Origin: Spongiibacter pelagi
GTDB taxonomy: Bacteria > Pseudomonadota > Gammaproteobacteria > Pseudomonadales > Spongiibacteraceae
Direction of reading: 5' to 3'
Length of the DNA stretch: 64,000 nt
Assembly: GCF_014705705.1 (NCBI RefSeq)
Contig: NZ_JACXLD010000002.1
Location: forward strand, 186,001-250,000
The stretch's first letter is position 1, and each line of letters starts with the position of its first letter. Shown one piece after another: positions 32,773 through 41,358 of this stretch. The translations under genes and the position numbers were made by a program. The notes under the pieces are model-generated. The model did not search any database and had not been told where the DNA came from. It saw only the letters and a program-made list of their open reading frames with translations.

Positions 32773-34005
32773 GTGAACCGAATCAGCGATATTTCCAACC
32801 AGTTTCGATTGGTTGTTGAAGCCGCCCCACAGGCCATGATCATCGTGGATGATCGAGGTCTGATGGTCTATGTAAATGCTCAAGTTGAAAAACAATTCGG
32901 CTACCACCGCGATGAAATGCAGCAGCAGTCGGTGGATATTCTGATACCTGAAGATGTGCGTGGCCATCATCCCCAGCTCCGTGAAAAATATATGCGGCAA
33001 TCCAGCACTCGAGCCATGGGTGCCGGTCGGGATTTGTACGGTCAGGCCAAAGACGGACGCAAGTTTCCGGTAGAAGTGGGTCTCAATCCCCTTGAAACCC
33101 CCGAAGGCCGCTTTGTTATTGTCTCGATTATCGACATCAGTGAGCGCAAGCGGCAGCAAGCGGCACTGGAGCAGCAATTCCAAGAAACCCAACGCGCTTT
33201 GCAGCGCTTGAAAGATACCCAGGCTCAGCTCGTGCAAAGTGAACGATTGGCTTCATTGGGGGGGCTGGTTGCCGGCGTTGCCCACGAGGTGAATACCCCG
33301 CTGGGAATTGGGGTCACCGCAGCCTCTTTCTTAAGTGAGCAAATCTCGAAAATAGATCGGGCGATGCAAGAGGGGAAATTAACCAAAAGCAGTTTTGGTG
33401 ATTTTATTAAGAACGCCCGCGAGTCAGCCGATATTCTCAGTACCAATTTACGCCGCGCTGCTGAGTTGATTCAGAGTTTCAAAAAAATTGCTGTTGATCA
33501 GTCCAGCGAAGAACATCAGCAAATTGAAATCTCCAAATACATTGACGAGGTTTTACTCAGCCTCAAACCCAAGCTCAAATGCACTCAGCTTCAGTTAGTT
33601 GTGGATTGTCCAGATAAAATTGAAGTTGAAACTGTGCCCGGTGCGCTGTCACAAATTCTGACTAATTTAGTGATGAACAGCTTAGTTCACGCCTACGATG
33701 AAGGTGAGGCGGGTACCATTATTATTCGCGCCCACAAATCAGAAGATGGGCAAGTTGTTCTCAGTTATATCGATGATGGCAAGGGCATTCCCAAAGCCTA
33801 TCTTTCCAAAGTATTTGACCCTTTCTTTACCACCAAGCGGGCCAATGGCGGCAGCGGCTTGGGCTTGCATATTGTCTTTAGCCTGGTGCATCAGGTATTG
33901 GGCGGTACCATCGAAATAGAAAGTGAAGAGGGTAAAGGCGCCCAATTCACCATTACCTTGCCATGTTTGCCACCTGCGGAACATGAAGCGCTGGGAGAGA
34001 GATAA
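32773..34005 (+). CDS. PAS-domain sensor histidine kinase
   Basis: 410 residues with a GTG start. No transmembrane segment, so cytoplasmic. A PAS domain spans ~10-130 ('VDDRGLMVYVNAQVEKQFG', 'DISERKRQQ'), then a coiled coil (~130-155). The H-box is 'LVAGVAHEVNTPLGIG', as in NtrB/HAMP-less kinases. The ATPase has 'ILTNLVMNSLVHA', 'DDGKGIPKA' and 'GGSGLGLHIV'. The stop overlaps the next start by one base (TAATG), so it is co-translated with the HD-GYP regulator, its likely partner. Confidence 0.92.
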   Translation: MNRISDISNQFRLVVEAAPQAMIIVDDRGLMVYVNAQVEKQFGYHRDEMQQQSVDILIPEDVRGHHPQLREKYMRQSSTRAMGAGRDLYGQAKDGRKFPVEVGLNPLETPEGRFVIVSIIDISERKRQQAALEQQFQETQRALQRLKDTQAQLVQSERLASLGGLVAGVAHEVNTPLGIGVTAASFLSEQISKIDRAMQEGKLTKSSFGDFIKNARESADILSTNLRRAAELIQSFKKIAVDQSSEEHQQIEISKYIDEVLLSLKPKLKCTQLQLVVDCPDKIEVETVPGALSQILTNLVMNSLVHAYDEGEAGTIIIRAHKSEDGQVVLSYIDDGKGIPKAYLSKVFDPFFTTKRANGGSGLGLHIVFSLVHQVLGGTIEIESEEGKGAQFTITLPCLPPAEHEALGER

Positions 34006-35546
34006 TGAGCCTGAACGATGATGATCTGATTTTTGCCGATGATGCCGACGGCGAGCTGGATGAGTCGGGTGCCGCGCCGTGGAAAATCCTGATTGTTGAC
34101 GATGAAGAAGAAATTCATCGCGTCACCAAATTGAGTCTTGGTGAAAATATTGTTCATGGTCGCCCGCTGAGTTTTTTACACGCGTACACCGGCGAAAGCT
34201 CCGTTGAGATTATGCGGGAGCAGCCCGACATCGCACTGGTTTTGATGGACGTGGTTATGGAGAGTGAGCACGCCGGCCTACAGGCGGTGGAGCGAATTCG
34301 GGAGGAGTTGGGTAATACCGATGTGCGCTTGGTTTTGCGAACGGGACAGCCGGGACAGGCACCGGAAAAAGAAGTGGTCACCCGATACGATATTAATGAC
34401 TACAAAGAAAAAACCGAGCTGACCTCGAAAAAACTCCACACCCTCTTACATACCAGCCTCAGCCACTATCGAGAGCTGGTTGCGCTAAAACAAAACCGGC
34501 TTGGCTTGGAGAAGGTGATCAAGGCTTCTGGGGCATTGTTTAAAAGCCCCTCTATGCAGGAGTTTGCCAGCGGGGTTCTTACCCAGCTTGCCGCATTACT
34601 CTATGTGTCTGAAGATATTTTCATGGTGCGCGGTGTTACTGTGGGGTCGGGTGAAACCGGCGATTTACGCATTATCGCTTCGGCCGGTGGTCAGGGAAAT
34701 TCTGAAGGAATGCGGATTGAAGATGCTTTGCCAGAAGACGTGGTCGAGCGGATTATTCAATCCTTAAAAGAAGATTACCCGTTGTTTGGCGATAAGTACT
34801 TTGTTGCGTCTTTCAGTACTCGTTCGGGCTCCCGCTATATTATTTATATCGCCAATGAGGCACCAATCTCGGTAGCAGATCGTCGCTTGATCGAGATGTT
34901 TTGCAACAATATCGGTATCGCCTTTGAAAACCACGCCATGTATCAAGAGGTGGTGGACAGTCAGCATCGCTTGGTCTTGTTGCTTAGTACCGCCGTGGAA
35001 GAGCGCTCCAAGGAGCTGAATAACCACGTTCGCCGGGTGTCGGAATATGCCTTAATTATTGGGCGGCAACTGGGGCTGAATGATAAAGAGTTGGAGCAGT
35101 TGCAATTGTCGGCGGCTCTGCACGATATTGGTAAAATTGCGATCCCGGATGAAGTTTTAAATAAGCCGGGTAAGCTTACTGATGCTGAACGAGCGGTGAT
35201 GGAAACCCATGTTGAGCGCGGTGAGAATATTCTGGGTGCTCAGGATGGTTCGCTGCTGAAATCGGCGGCAAATGTGGTGGGTGCTCACCACGAACATTGG
35301 GATGGCGGTGGTTATCCCCGCAAGTTGAAAGGCGGCCAAATCCCGTTCTACGGCCGAATTACTGCTATTGCGGATGTGTTTGATGCGCTCAGCACCAAGC
35401 GAGTCTATAAAGAGGCTTGGCCAATGGAGGAGGTGCTGGAATATTTTCGCGATCAGCGTGGCCGACAGTTTGATCCTGAGCTGGTCGATGTGTTTTTGGC
35501 CAATATTGAGGAAGTGTTGGAAATTCATCGAGTTTGGCATGCCTGA
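34005..35546 (+). CDS. REC-DUF3369-HD-GYP c-di-GMP phosphodiesterase
   Basis: 513 residues. The receiver (~25-155) has 'VDDEEE', Asp in 'VLMDVVMES' and Lys in 'DYKEKTEL'. DUF3369 (~170-310) is a GAF-like sensor. The HD-GYP domain (~320-510) is complete: 'ALHDIGKIAIP' (HD with conserved K), 'HHEHWDGGGYP' (HHExxDGxGYP) and 'RITAIADVFDALST'. It should therefore hydrolyse c-di-GMP when phosphorylated. It is translationally coupled to the PAS kinase upstream. Likely output is control of biofilm or motility. Confidence 0.94.
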   Translation: MSLNDDDLIFADDADGELDESGAAPWKILIVDDEEEIHRVTKLSLGENIVHGRPLSFLHAYTGESSVEIMREQPDIALVLMDVVMESEHAGLQAVERIREELGNTDVRLVLRTGQPGQAPEKEVVTRYDINDYKEKTELTSKKLHTLLHTSLSHYRELVALKQNRLGLEKVIKASGALFKSPSMQEFASGVLTQLAALLYVSEDIFMVRGVTVGSGETGDLRIIASAGGQGNSEGMRIEDALPEDVVERIIQSLKEDYPLFGDKYFVASFSTRSGSRYIIYIANEAPISVADRRLIEMFCNNIGIAFENHAMYQEVVDSQHRLVLLLSTAVEERSKELNNHVRRVSEYALIIGRQLGLNDKELEQLQLSAALHDIGKIAIPDEVLNKPGKLTDAERAVMETHVERGENILGAQDGSLLKSAANVVGAHHEHWDGGGYPRKLKGGQIPFYGRITAIADVFDALSTKRVYKEAWPMEEVLEYFRDQRGRQFDPELVDVFLANIEEVLEIHRVWHA

Positions 35547-35578
35547 TCCGGTTTAAGACGCGGCTTATTTTCCCCCTT

Positions 35579-35610
35579 CACTGCCCATCCGGGCAGTGTG
35601 CGCTTATAAT
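35579..35610 (+). promoter_or_regulatory. Hairpin and -10 element upstream of leuA
   Basis: 'cactgccc' and 'gggcagtg' form a perfect 8-bp stem with a 4-base loop (35579-35598). A consensus TATAAT lies at 35605-35610, with only a weak -35 (tgccca) at 35582. It may combine termination of the HD-GYP transcript with the leuA promoter. No leucine-rich leader peptide was seen between 35610 and 35658. Confidence 0.45.
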
Positions 35611-35658
35611 GCGCCTTTAGGCTGATAAGATCAGAAACAGCCGCAGAAGGAGTGCATT

Positions 35659-37206
35659 ATGTCTAAAGACCGCCTAGTCATTTTTGATACCACTTTGCGC
35701 GATGGCGAACAGAGCCCCGGCGCTTCCATGACTCGGGATGAGAAAGTTCGCATTGCCAAAATGCTGGAAAAAATCGGCGTCGATGTTATCGAGGCCGGTT
35801 TTGCCATTGCCAGTGTTGGCGATTTTGAGGCGGTTCGTGCGGTTGCTGAGGCGGTGTCAGAGAGCACCATTTGTAGCCTTTCTCGCGCTGGCGTTCAGGA
35901 TATTGATCGGGCTGCAGAAGCGCTCAAACCGGCGGCTAATTCACGCATTCACACCTTTATTGCAACTTCTCCAATTCATATGCAATACAAATTGCGCATG
36001 GAGCCGGACGCCGTTGTTGAGCGAGCGATAATGGCGGTGAAGCACGCGCGTAATCTGGTCGCCGATGTGGAATTTTCCTGTGAGGATGCTTCGCGCTCTG
36101 AGTTTGATTTTCTGTGCCGGATTATCGAACAGGTTATCAACGCCGGTGCCCGCACCATCAATTTGCCTGATACGGTTGGTTACGGTGAGCCGGGTGAATA
36201 CGGCGAACTGATTGGCCGTTTGCTGAACACCATTCCCAATGCCGACAAGGCGATTTTCTCGGTGCATTGCCATAACGATCTTGGCCTCGCGGTGGCCAAT
36301 TCACTGTCGGCAGTAATGCATGGCGCCCGTCAGGTCGAATGTACGATTAATGGTTTGGGTGAGCGGGCGGGTAATGCCGCATTGGAAGAAATTGTGATGG
36401 CAGTGCGTACGCGCCATGATTTATTTCCGGTCGATGTGGGTATCGATACCAGCCATATTGTGCCGACCTCCAGACTGGTTTCTTCTATCACTGGTTTTCC
36501 GGTGCAGCCCAATAAAGCCATTGTGGGTGCCAATGCCTTTGCCCATGAGTCGGGTATCCATCAAGACGGGGTACTGAAGCATCGCGAAACCTATGAAATT
36601 ATGCGCGCCCAAGATGTGGGTTGGCACAATAATAAATTGGTGCTGGGCAAGCACTCCGGTCGTGCCGCCTTCAAAGCCCGCCTTGAAGAGCTGGGTATTG
36701 AAATCGGCGATGACAATGCCATGCAGCTTGCCTTTACTCGCTTTAAAGAATTGGCGGATAAAAAGCACGAAATCTTCGATGAAGACCTGCAGGCGTTAAT
36801 GAACGATATGCAGCCGGCGGATCGTCCGCGTCCCTTCCAATACCTTGGTTTGGAGGCGGTCTCCCGCACGGGCCATCATCCCCGTGCCGATGTGCGCTTG
36901 GAAATAAACGGTGCGGAGCAATTGGCCAGTGCGGTGGGCGACGGCCCAGTTGATGCGGCATTTAAGGCGATTGAATCCGCTGTTGAGAGCGGCGCCACAT
37001 TGCAGTTGTACTCGGTTAATGCAATTACTACCGGCACCGATTCGCAAGGGGAAGTTCAAGTTCGCCTAGAGCGAAACGGCCAGATCGTAAACGGCAATGG
37101 TGCAGATACCGATATTATTGTCGCTTCTGTTAAAGCCTATTTGGATGCCTTGAACCTGCTGGCCGATGATGAGGCGCGTGCCCATCCTCAGCGCGAAGGT
37201 GTGTAG
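35659..37206 (+). CDS. leuA: 2-isopropylmalate synthase
   Basis: 515 residues, typical bacterial LeuA. The catalytic barrel begins '[16 protein letters not shown]' and contains '[14 protein letters not shown]' with metal-binding His residues. 'HESGIHQDG' and 'GKHSGRAAF' follow. The C-terminal ~120 residues form the leucine-feedback domain ('[18 protein letters not shown]'). It condenses acetyl-CoA with 2-oxoisovalerate, first step of leucine synthesis. AAGGAG precedes the start. The stop overlaps the following gene by one base. Confidence 0.97.
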   Translation: MSKDRLVIFDTTLRDGEQSPGASMTRDEKVRIAKMLEKIGVDVIEAGFAIASVGDFEAVRAVAEAVSESTICSLSRAGVQDIDRAAEALKPAANSRIHTFIATSPIHMQYKLRMEPDAVVERAIMAVKHARNLVADVEFSCEDASRSEFDFLCRIIEQVINAGARTINLPDTVGYGEPGEYGELIGRLLNTIPNADKAIFSVHCHNDLGLAVANSLSAVMHGARQVECTINGLGERAGNAALEEIVMAVRTRHDLFPVDVGIDTSHIVPTSRLVSSITGFPVQPNKAIVGANAFAHESGIHQDGVLKHRETYEIMRAQDVGWHNNKLVLGKHSGRAAFKARLEELGIEIGDDNAMQLAFTRFKELADKKHEIFDEDLQALMNDMQPADRPRPFQYLGLEAVSRTGHHPRADVRLEINGAEQLASAVGDGPVDAAFKAIESAVESGATLQLYSVNAITTGTDSQGEVQVRLERNGQIVNGNGADTDIIVASVKAYLDALNLLADDEARAHPQREGV

Positions 37207-38000
37207 TGGCGAATCAACTCGCCTATCTTGAGCGCTTGGGCATTTCTTACTATGTCCCGCGTTTTGTACTGCCCGGCGCTTTGCCTTCGGTCGCATTGGC
37301 TTTTGATACTCAGCAAGAGATAGATGGGCAGTTTCCTTCTCATAAAGAGCTTCCTTCTCATGGAGAGCATCCTTCCCAAGGGGAGTCAATTCCTAGCACT
37401 GAGGCAGGCGCGAACGCCGAGGCTGGCGAACACGCTAGAGATCAAGGTAGAGCATCACTTTCGGCTTTTGTGGGCGATAAGCCCGTGGCTAAGACTGAGG
37501 CGAGTGGCGTAGACAAGCCTGTTGTTACAGCGCAGGAAAATACGGCTGCGGTGCAATTTAAGGCCTCATTAGTCGATAGCGGAGCGGGTATTTTAATGCT
37601 TGCTCCGGTGAGCGCTGGCCCCTTGGATAATGACAGCAAACGCTTGTTGGCGAATATTGCCCAAGCTGCGGTAAAGCATTACCAGCTGCCCTATGAGCTG
37701 CAATTTAACGCGGCTCATTTTGGCTGGCCGATGCACAATATTCCCGGTATTGAGCAAGGCTTGGTGGCGGCCAGAGAGGCATTTACCGCCAGTGTACTGG
37801 CTCGCCTAGAATTGAAACCTCAGCGGCTATTGCTGGTTTTTGGTGATGAGTTGGTGGCGTATCTGGATACCGTCTTGCTTGAACAGCACGGTGTTCAGTG
37901 TGTCTTCAGTGAACCCACCGCCAAGCTTCTGAATAATCCCAATGGCAAAGCTGAGCTCTGGCGCCAGCTAAAAGCCATTCGTTTTGCTGTTACTGAGTAA
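37206..38000 (+). CDS. holD: HolD-like DNA polymerase III psi subunit, enlarged
   Basis: 264 residues with a GTG start overlapping the leuA stop. The N-terminus 'LERLGISYYVPRFVLPGALP' and the C-terminus 'LLNNPNGKAELWRQLKAI' align with the two ends of E. coli HolD ('LQQLGIT...RPGALQG' and 'RANPTARAALWQQI'), and rimI follows as in E. coli. The protein is nearly twice the usual ~135 residues because of a low-complexity insert around residues 40-130, which includes three 6-residue repeats of the PSHGE type. Family call is by pattern only; psi connects the clamp loader to SSB. Confidence 0.65.
   Translation: MANQLAYLERLGISYYVPRFVLPGALPSVALAFDTQQEIDGQFPSHKELPSHGEHPSQGESIPSTEAGANAEAGEHARDQGRASLSAFVGDKPVAKTEASGVDKPVVTAQENTAAVQFKASLVDSGAGILMLAPVSAGPLDNDSKRLLANIAQAAVKHYQLPYELQFNAAHFGWPMHNIPGIEQGLVAAREAFTASVLARLELKPQRLLLVFGDELVAYLDTVLLEQHGVQCVFSEPTAKLLNNPNGKAELWRQLKAIRFAVTE
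37335..37388 (+). repeat. 18-bp tandem repeat inside the HolD-like gene
   Basis: Three in-frame units begin 'ccttctcataaagag', 'ccttctcatggagag' and 'ccttcccaaggggag', encoding variants of PSHKEL, PSHGEH and PSQGES. Unit length is a multiple of three, so copy-number change would keep the frame. Confidence 0.8.
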
Positions 38001-38479
38001 TGAATATTTCCGCGGCCGAGCTGGTGTCAGCGCCTTTCAGCCTGCGGGAATTTGGCTCGCCGGACTTAGCATTATGCGACCGTTTTTCTAAACACTCTGA
38101 CCCGCACAGTTGGAGTTTGGCGAATTGGAAACACAGCCTGCAAGGTGATACCTGCTTGGGGCTGTACGAGCAGGAAACGCTACTGGCGGTGGTGGCATTT
38201 TCCCTAGTATTGGATGAGCTCAGCTTGCTGAATATCGTCGTTGATCGCGATCAGCGTGGCAGGGGCTTAGGGAAAATTTTGCTGCTTGCCGGTCTTGAGT
38301 GGATGCAGCAGTTCGGTGCCCAGCGCTGTGTGCTGGAGGTGCGAGAGTCCAATGATTCTGCTCGCGCCTTGTACCGCAAGCTGGGTTTTACGGAAGATGG
38401 ATTGCGACGAAATTATTACCCCTTAGATGGGGGGCATGAACACGCGGTGTTGATGTCGGCAGATTTGCCCTTGGAATAA
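38000..38479 (+). CDS. rimI: Ribosomal protein S18-alanine N-acetyltransferase
   Basis: 159 residues, GNAT fold. The acetyl-CoA loop is 'VDRDQRGRGLGKILL', and the C-terminus carries 'EVRESNDSARALYRKLGF', the signature shared by RimI enzymes. The start overlaps the previous stop (TAATG). It acetylates the N-terminal Ala of ribosomal protein S18. Position after a holD-like gene matches the enterobacterial arrangement. Confidence 0.93.
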   Translation: MNISAAELVSAPFSLREFGSPDLALCDRFSKHSDPHSWSLANWKHSLQGDTCLGLYEQETLLAVVAFSLVLDELSLLNIVVDRDQRGRGLGKILLLAGLEWMQQFGAQRCVLEVRESNDSARALYRKLGFTEDGLRRNYYPLDGGHEHAVLMSADLPLE

Positions 38480-38503
38480 TATTTAACACAATGTGGAATG
38501 GCT

Positions 38504-38908
38504 ATGCGCGAAATTGAAAGTGATTGGTGGTTTATTGCTCTGCCTGAGCAGTGGCATAGCGAGCAAGACGAAGACAGTATTCTGATTTTTGATGAAGACG
38601 AGCTGGGCTGTATCAGCCTGTCTACTCTGCAGGCAGAATCCGGACAAAAGGCCGATGAAGCCGCCTTACTCGGACTGCTAAAGCAACTGGATTACAAGGC
38701 CAGTGAAGGCGTGCCAGTGGAAGTTGGCGAGGGTTGGCGAGGGCTGGAATATGAAACCGAGGAAGAAGGTGATTACATCCGCGAGTGGTTTCTCTACGGC
38801 CACGGCTTATTATTACTAATTAGCTATTCCTGCGCGGAAGAAGATCGCGATATGGATCGGGCCGCGGTTGATGAAATCCTATCAACCTTGCGGCCCATCG
38901 CGCTTTAA
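38504..38908 (+). CDS. Hypothetical acidic protein
   Basis: About 134 residues. The ATG at 38504 has GTGGA at good spacing; the ATG at 38498 is too close to it. Strongly acidic, no signal peptide or membrane segment, with features such as 'DWWFIALPEQWHSEQDED' and 'EEGDYIREWFLYGHGLLLLI' suggesting a compact alpha/beta fold. No family was recognised. Last gene of the leuA-holD-rimI transcript and convergent with rnfE. Confidence 0.65.
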   Translation: MREIESDWWFIALPEQWHSEQDEDSILIFDEDELGCISLSTLQAESGQKADEAALLGLLKQLDYKASEGVPVEVGEGWRGLEYETEEEGDYIREWFLYGHGLLLLISYSCAEEDRDMDRAAVDEILSTLRPIAL

Positions 38909-38930
38909 CTCTTATCGTTTTAATTAGCCC

Positions 38931-39644
38931 TTAGCTAATGTTGCCGGTGACGCGAACGCGCCGGCTAACGGTTGGCTCATCGGCTTTCTTAGCGGCTTCG
39001 CGTTTCTTAATCTGGCCATCAATCATGTTTTTCATGGCAATGATCAGGCCGGTAAAAATAAAGGCGCCCGGCGGCAAAATGGCGACCAGCACGTTTTTAT
39101 AATCCGCAAATAGTGTGATTTTCCAGTTGGCGGCGCCTGCTCCAAACAACAGATCCATATTGGCGAAAATAGCGCCGGTGCCCACAACCTCGCGGATTGC
39201 ACCAAGCAAGATCAATACGCCGGTAAATCCCACCCCCATAATAAAGCCATCCCACATCGAGGGCAGCAGGCTGTTCTTGCTGGCAAAGGCATCGGCACGG
39301 CCGAGGATTACGCAGTTGGTGGTAATCAAGGGGAGAAATATGCCGAGGATGGTGAATAACTCGTAGGCGAAAGCCTGCATTAGCAGCTCGATGCAGGTCA
39401 CGGCGGCGGCGATAATCATCACAAAGCTCGGCAGACGAATCGCATCGGTAGTGAAGTTGCGGATCATTGCCACGCAGGAGTTGGATACCGTTAATACCAG
39501 CGTTGTTGCCAGCCCCATGCCGATGGCGTTAATCACACTGCCGGTCACCGCAAGCAGTGGGCACAGGCCAAGTAATTGAACTATGGCGGGGTTGTTTTTC
39601 CAAAGTCCGTTGAGCGAAATGTCGCGGTAGCTGATATCACTCAT
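38931..39644 (-). CDS. rnfE: Electron transport complex subunit RnfE
   Basis: 237 residues with six hydrophobic helices, including '[19 protein letters not shown]', '[18 protein letters not shown]' and 'GALREVV'-like '[14 protein letters not shown]'. Pairs with RnfA in the membrane to form the iron-binding core. The start overlaps rnfG by 4 bases. The usual final nth gene is absent after it. Confidence 0.95.
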   Translation of the reverse strand: MSDISYRDISLNGLWKNNPAIVQLLGLCPLLAVTGSVINAIGMGLATTLVLTVSNSCVAMIRNFTTDAIRLPSFVMIIAAAVTCIELLMQAFAYELFTILGIFLPLITTNCVILGRADAFASKNSLLPSMWDGFIMGVGFTGVLILLGAIREVVGTGAIFANMDLLFGAGAANWKITLFADYKNVLVAILPPGAFIFTGLIIAMKNMIDGQIKKREAAKKADEPTVSRRVRVTGNIS

Positions 39645-40297
39645 TGTGCTGTCTCTCCTGCACTTTGCTTTTGTTCAAGTGCTAACTGGGTAAATAGCTG
39701 GTCGCGATTGGCGTCAAAATACTGCAGCGCCCGGTGCACGGCAGCGGTCACCGCTCTGGGGGTGATGGTTGCGCCGGTAAATTGATCAAAGATACCTTTG
39801 TCTTTTTTTACCTTCCACTGGGCAGTGCTGGTGCTTTCCAAGCTGTGACCGATAAAACCATCTACCCAGTGACTTTTCTTGTAATCCACCTGATCGCCCA
39901 AGCCCGGTGTTTCTCGGTGGTTGAGAACCCGAACGCCGGCAACGCTGCCGTCGAGATTAATGCCGATAATCATGTCGACATCGCCGGTGTAACCATCGCG
40001 CGCGGTTGAGGGAAGAATCACCGCAATTGGCTGTGATTTATTCATGGCGATATACACGCGCTTTTCTTCACGCAGGCCCAAAAGACTGGAGTCTGAAATG
40101 GGCAGGCTGTCATCCAGCATACTGTTGTCGTGGCGCGAGCGGGGAATAATTTCCAGCAGGGCTTTTTCTTCTGCGTGACGAATATTGTCGCTGATTTTTC
40201 CACGCGTAGAGAGGTAGGTGCCGGAGATAATGCCGGTCGTTAATACCGCAAACAGGCCCAGCAGAATGCCGTTTTTGCCAATGGATTCACCCAGCAT
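39641..40297 (-). CDS. rnfG: Electron transport complex subunit RnfG
   Basis: 218 residues. One N-terminal transmembrane helix and a periplasmic FMN-binding domain. FMN is attached covalently through the Thr of '[11 protein letters not shown]', the S/TGATxxT motif. '[19 protein letters not shown]' is conserved. The start overlaps the rnfD stop by one base. Confidence 0.95.
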   Translation of the reverse strand: MLGESIGKNGILLGLFAVLTTGIISGTYLSTRGKISDNIRHAEEKALLEIIPRSRHDNSMLDDSLPISDSSLLGLREEKRVYIAMNKSQPIAVILPSTARDGYTGDVDMIIGINLDGSVAGVRVLNHRETPGLGDQVDYKKSHWVDGFIGHSLESTSTAQWKVKKDKGIFDQFTGATITPRAVTAAVHRALQYFDANRDQLFTQLALEQKQSAGETAQ

Positions 40298-41343
40298 CAG
40301 TTGGACTCCTTAGCGCTTTTTTTATGGCCATAAGTGCGCGGTTGGGTGTAGTGATCAATCAGCGGTGCGGCAAAGTTCATCAGCATCACCGAGAAAGCAA
40401 TCGCATCGGGGTAATTGCCCCAGCTGCGAATCAGGTACACCAAAATACCGATCAGGGCGCCGTAAACCACTCTGCCTCGATTTGATACCGCCGAGGTCAC
40501 AGGGTCAGTGACGATAAAAAACGCACCGAGCATGGTCGCGCCACTAAACAGGTGAAACAGGGGAGAGCCACCGGAATTTGAACTGCCGCCGTCATAAAAC
40601 AGCGCTGCCATTACTGACAGGGCAATCAACATGCTTAAAGGTGCATGCCAGGTGAATACACGGCGATACAACAGGTAGGCGCCGCCCAGTAGAAAGCCCG
40701 CATTTGCCCATTCCCAGCCAATGCCGGCGTATTGGCCAAACTGCGGAGTTTGCTGCCACAACTCAGCCAAGGTGGCGCTGCTGTTTTGTTTAAGAATATC
40801 TAGAGGCGTCGCGGCGGTGACCGCATCAACACTACCAAGACCCAGGCTGTGTTGCAGGGCTTCAATAGGGCCGAGCAGGGCGCTATTCCCCATTACTCCG
40901 CCATCAAAGGGTTGCAGCCATGTGGTCATTTCCACTGGGAAGGAAATCAGCAGCATGACATAAGCCGCCATAGCGGGATTGAAAGGGTTGTAACCCATGC
41001 CGCCGTAGAGCTGTTTGCAGATCAGAATGGCAAAGCCGGTGCCGACTAAAATCAGCCAGATGGGGGAGGCGGGCGGTAGTGCAATACCTAGTAAAACCGC
41101 CGTTACCAATGCGCTGCAATCGTTTAAATAAAAGCCGATGGGGCGGCTGCGAAATTTAAGCGCAAGGGCTTCAAAAGCCAGTGCAGAGATCGATGCCCAA
41201 AGAATATTGCTCAGGGTGCCAAAACCAAAGAACCACGTAAGCGCCAAAATGCCGGGCAAGGTCGCAAGAATTACCAAGCGCATTACCTTGGCGGTGCTCA
41301 TTGGGCCATGGGCGTGGGGCGAGCTGATTTTTAAAAGTGCCAT
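40297..41343 (-). CDS. rnfD: Electron transport complex subunit RnfD
   Basis: 348 residues with about nine transmembrane helices. 'KQLYGGMGYNPFNPAMAAYV' and 'AVTAATPLDIL', the latter carrying the Thr to which FMN is attached, identify RnfD. Near the C-terminus 'MLGAFFIVTDPVTSAVS' is typical. Confidence 0.95.
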   Translation of the reverse strand: MALLKISSPHAHGPMSTAKVMRLVILATLPGILALTWFFGFGTLSNILWASISALAFEALALKFRSRPIGFYLNDCSALVTAVLLGIALPPASPIWLILVGTGFAILICKQLYGGMGYNPFNPAMAAYVMLLISFPVEMTTWLQPFDGGVMGNSALLGPIEALQHSLGLGSVDAVTAATPLDILKQNSSATLAELWQQTPQFGQYAGIGWEWANAGFLLGGAYLLYRRVFTWHAPLSMLIALSVMAALFYDGGSSNSGGSPLFHLFSGATMLGAFFIVTDPVTSAVSNRGRVVYGALIGILVYLIRSWGNYPDAIAFSVMLMNFAAPLIDHYTQPRTYGHKKSAKESN

Positions 41344-41358
41344 GCTTTCAGTAGCCCC

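Noticed and set aside
37335-37388. CRISPR-like short repeat
   Set aside because: The three units are contiguous, in frame and without spacers; they encode a peptide repeat.
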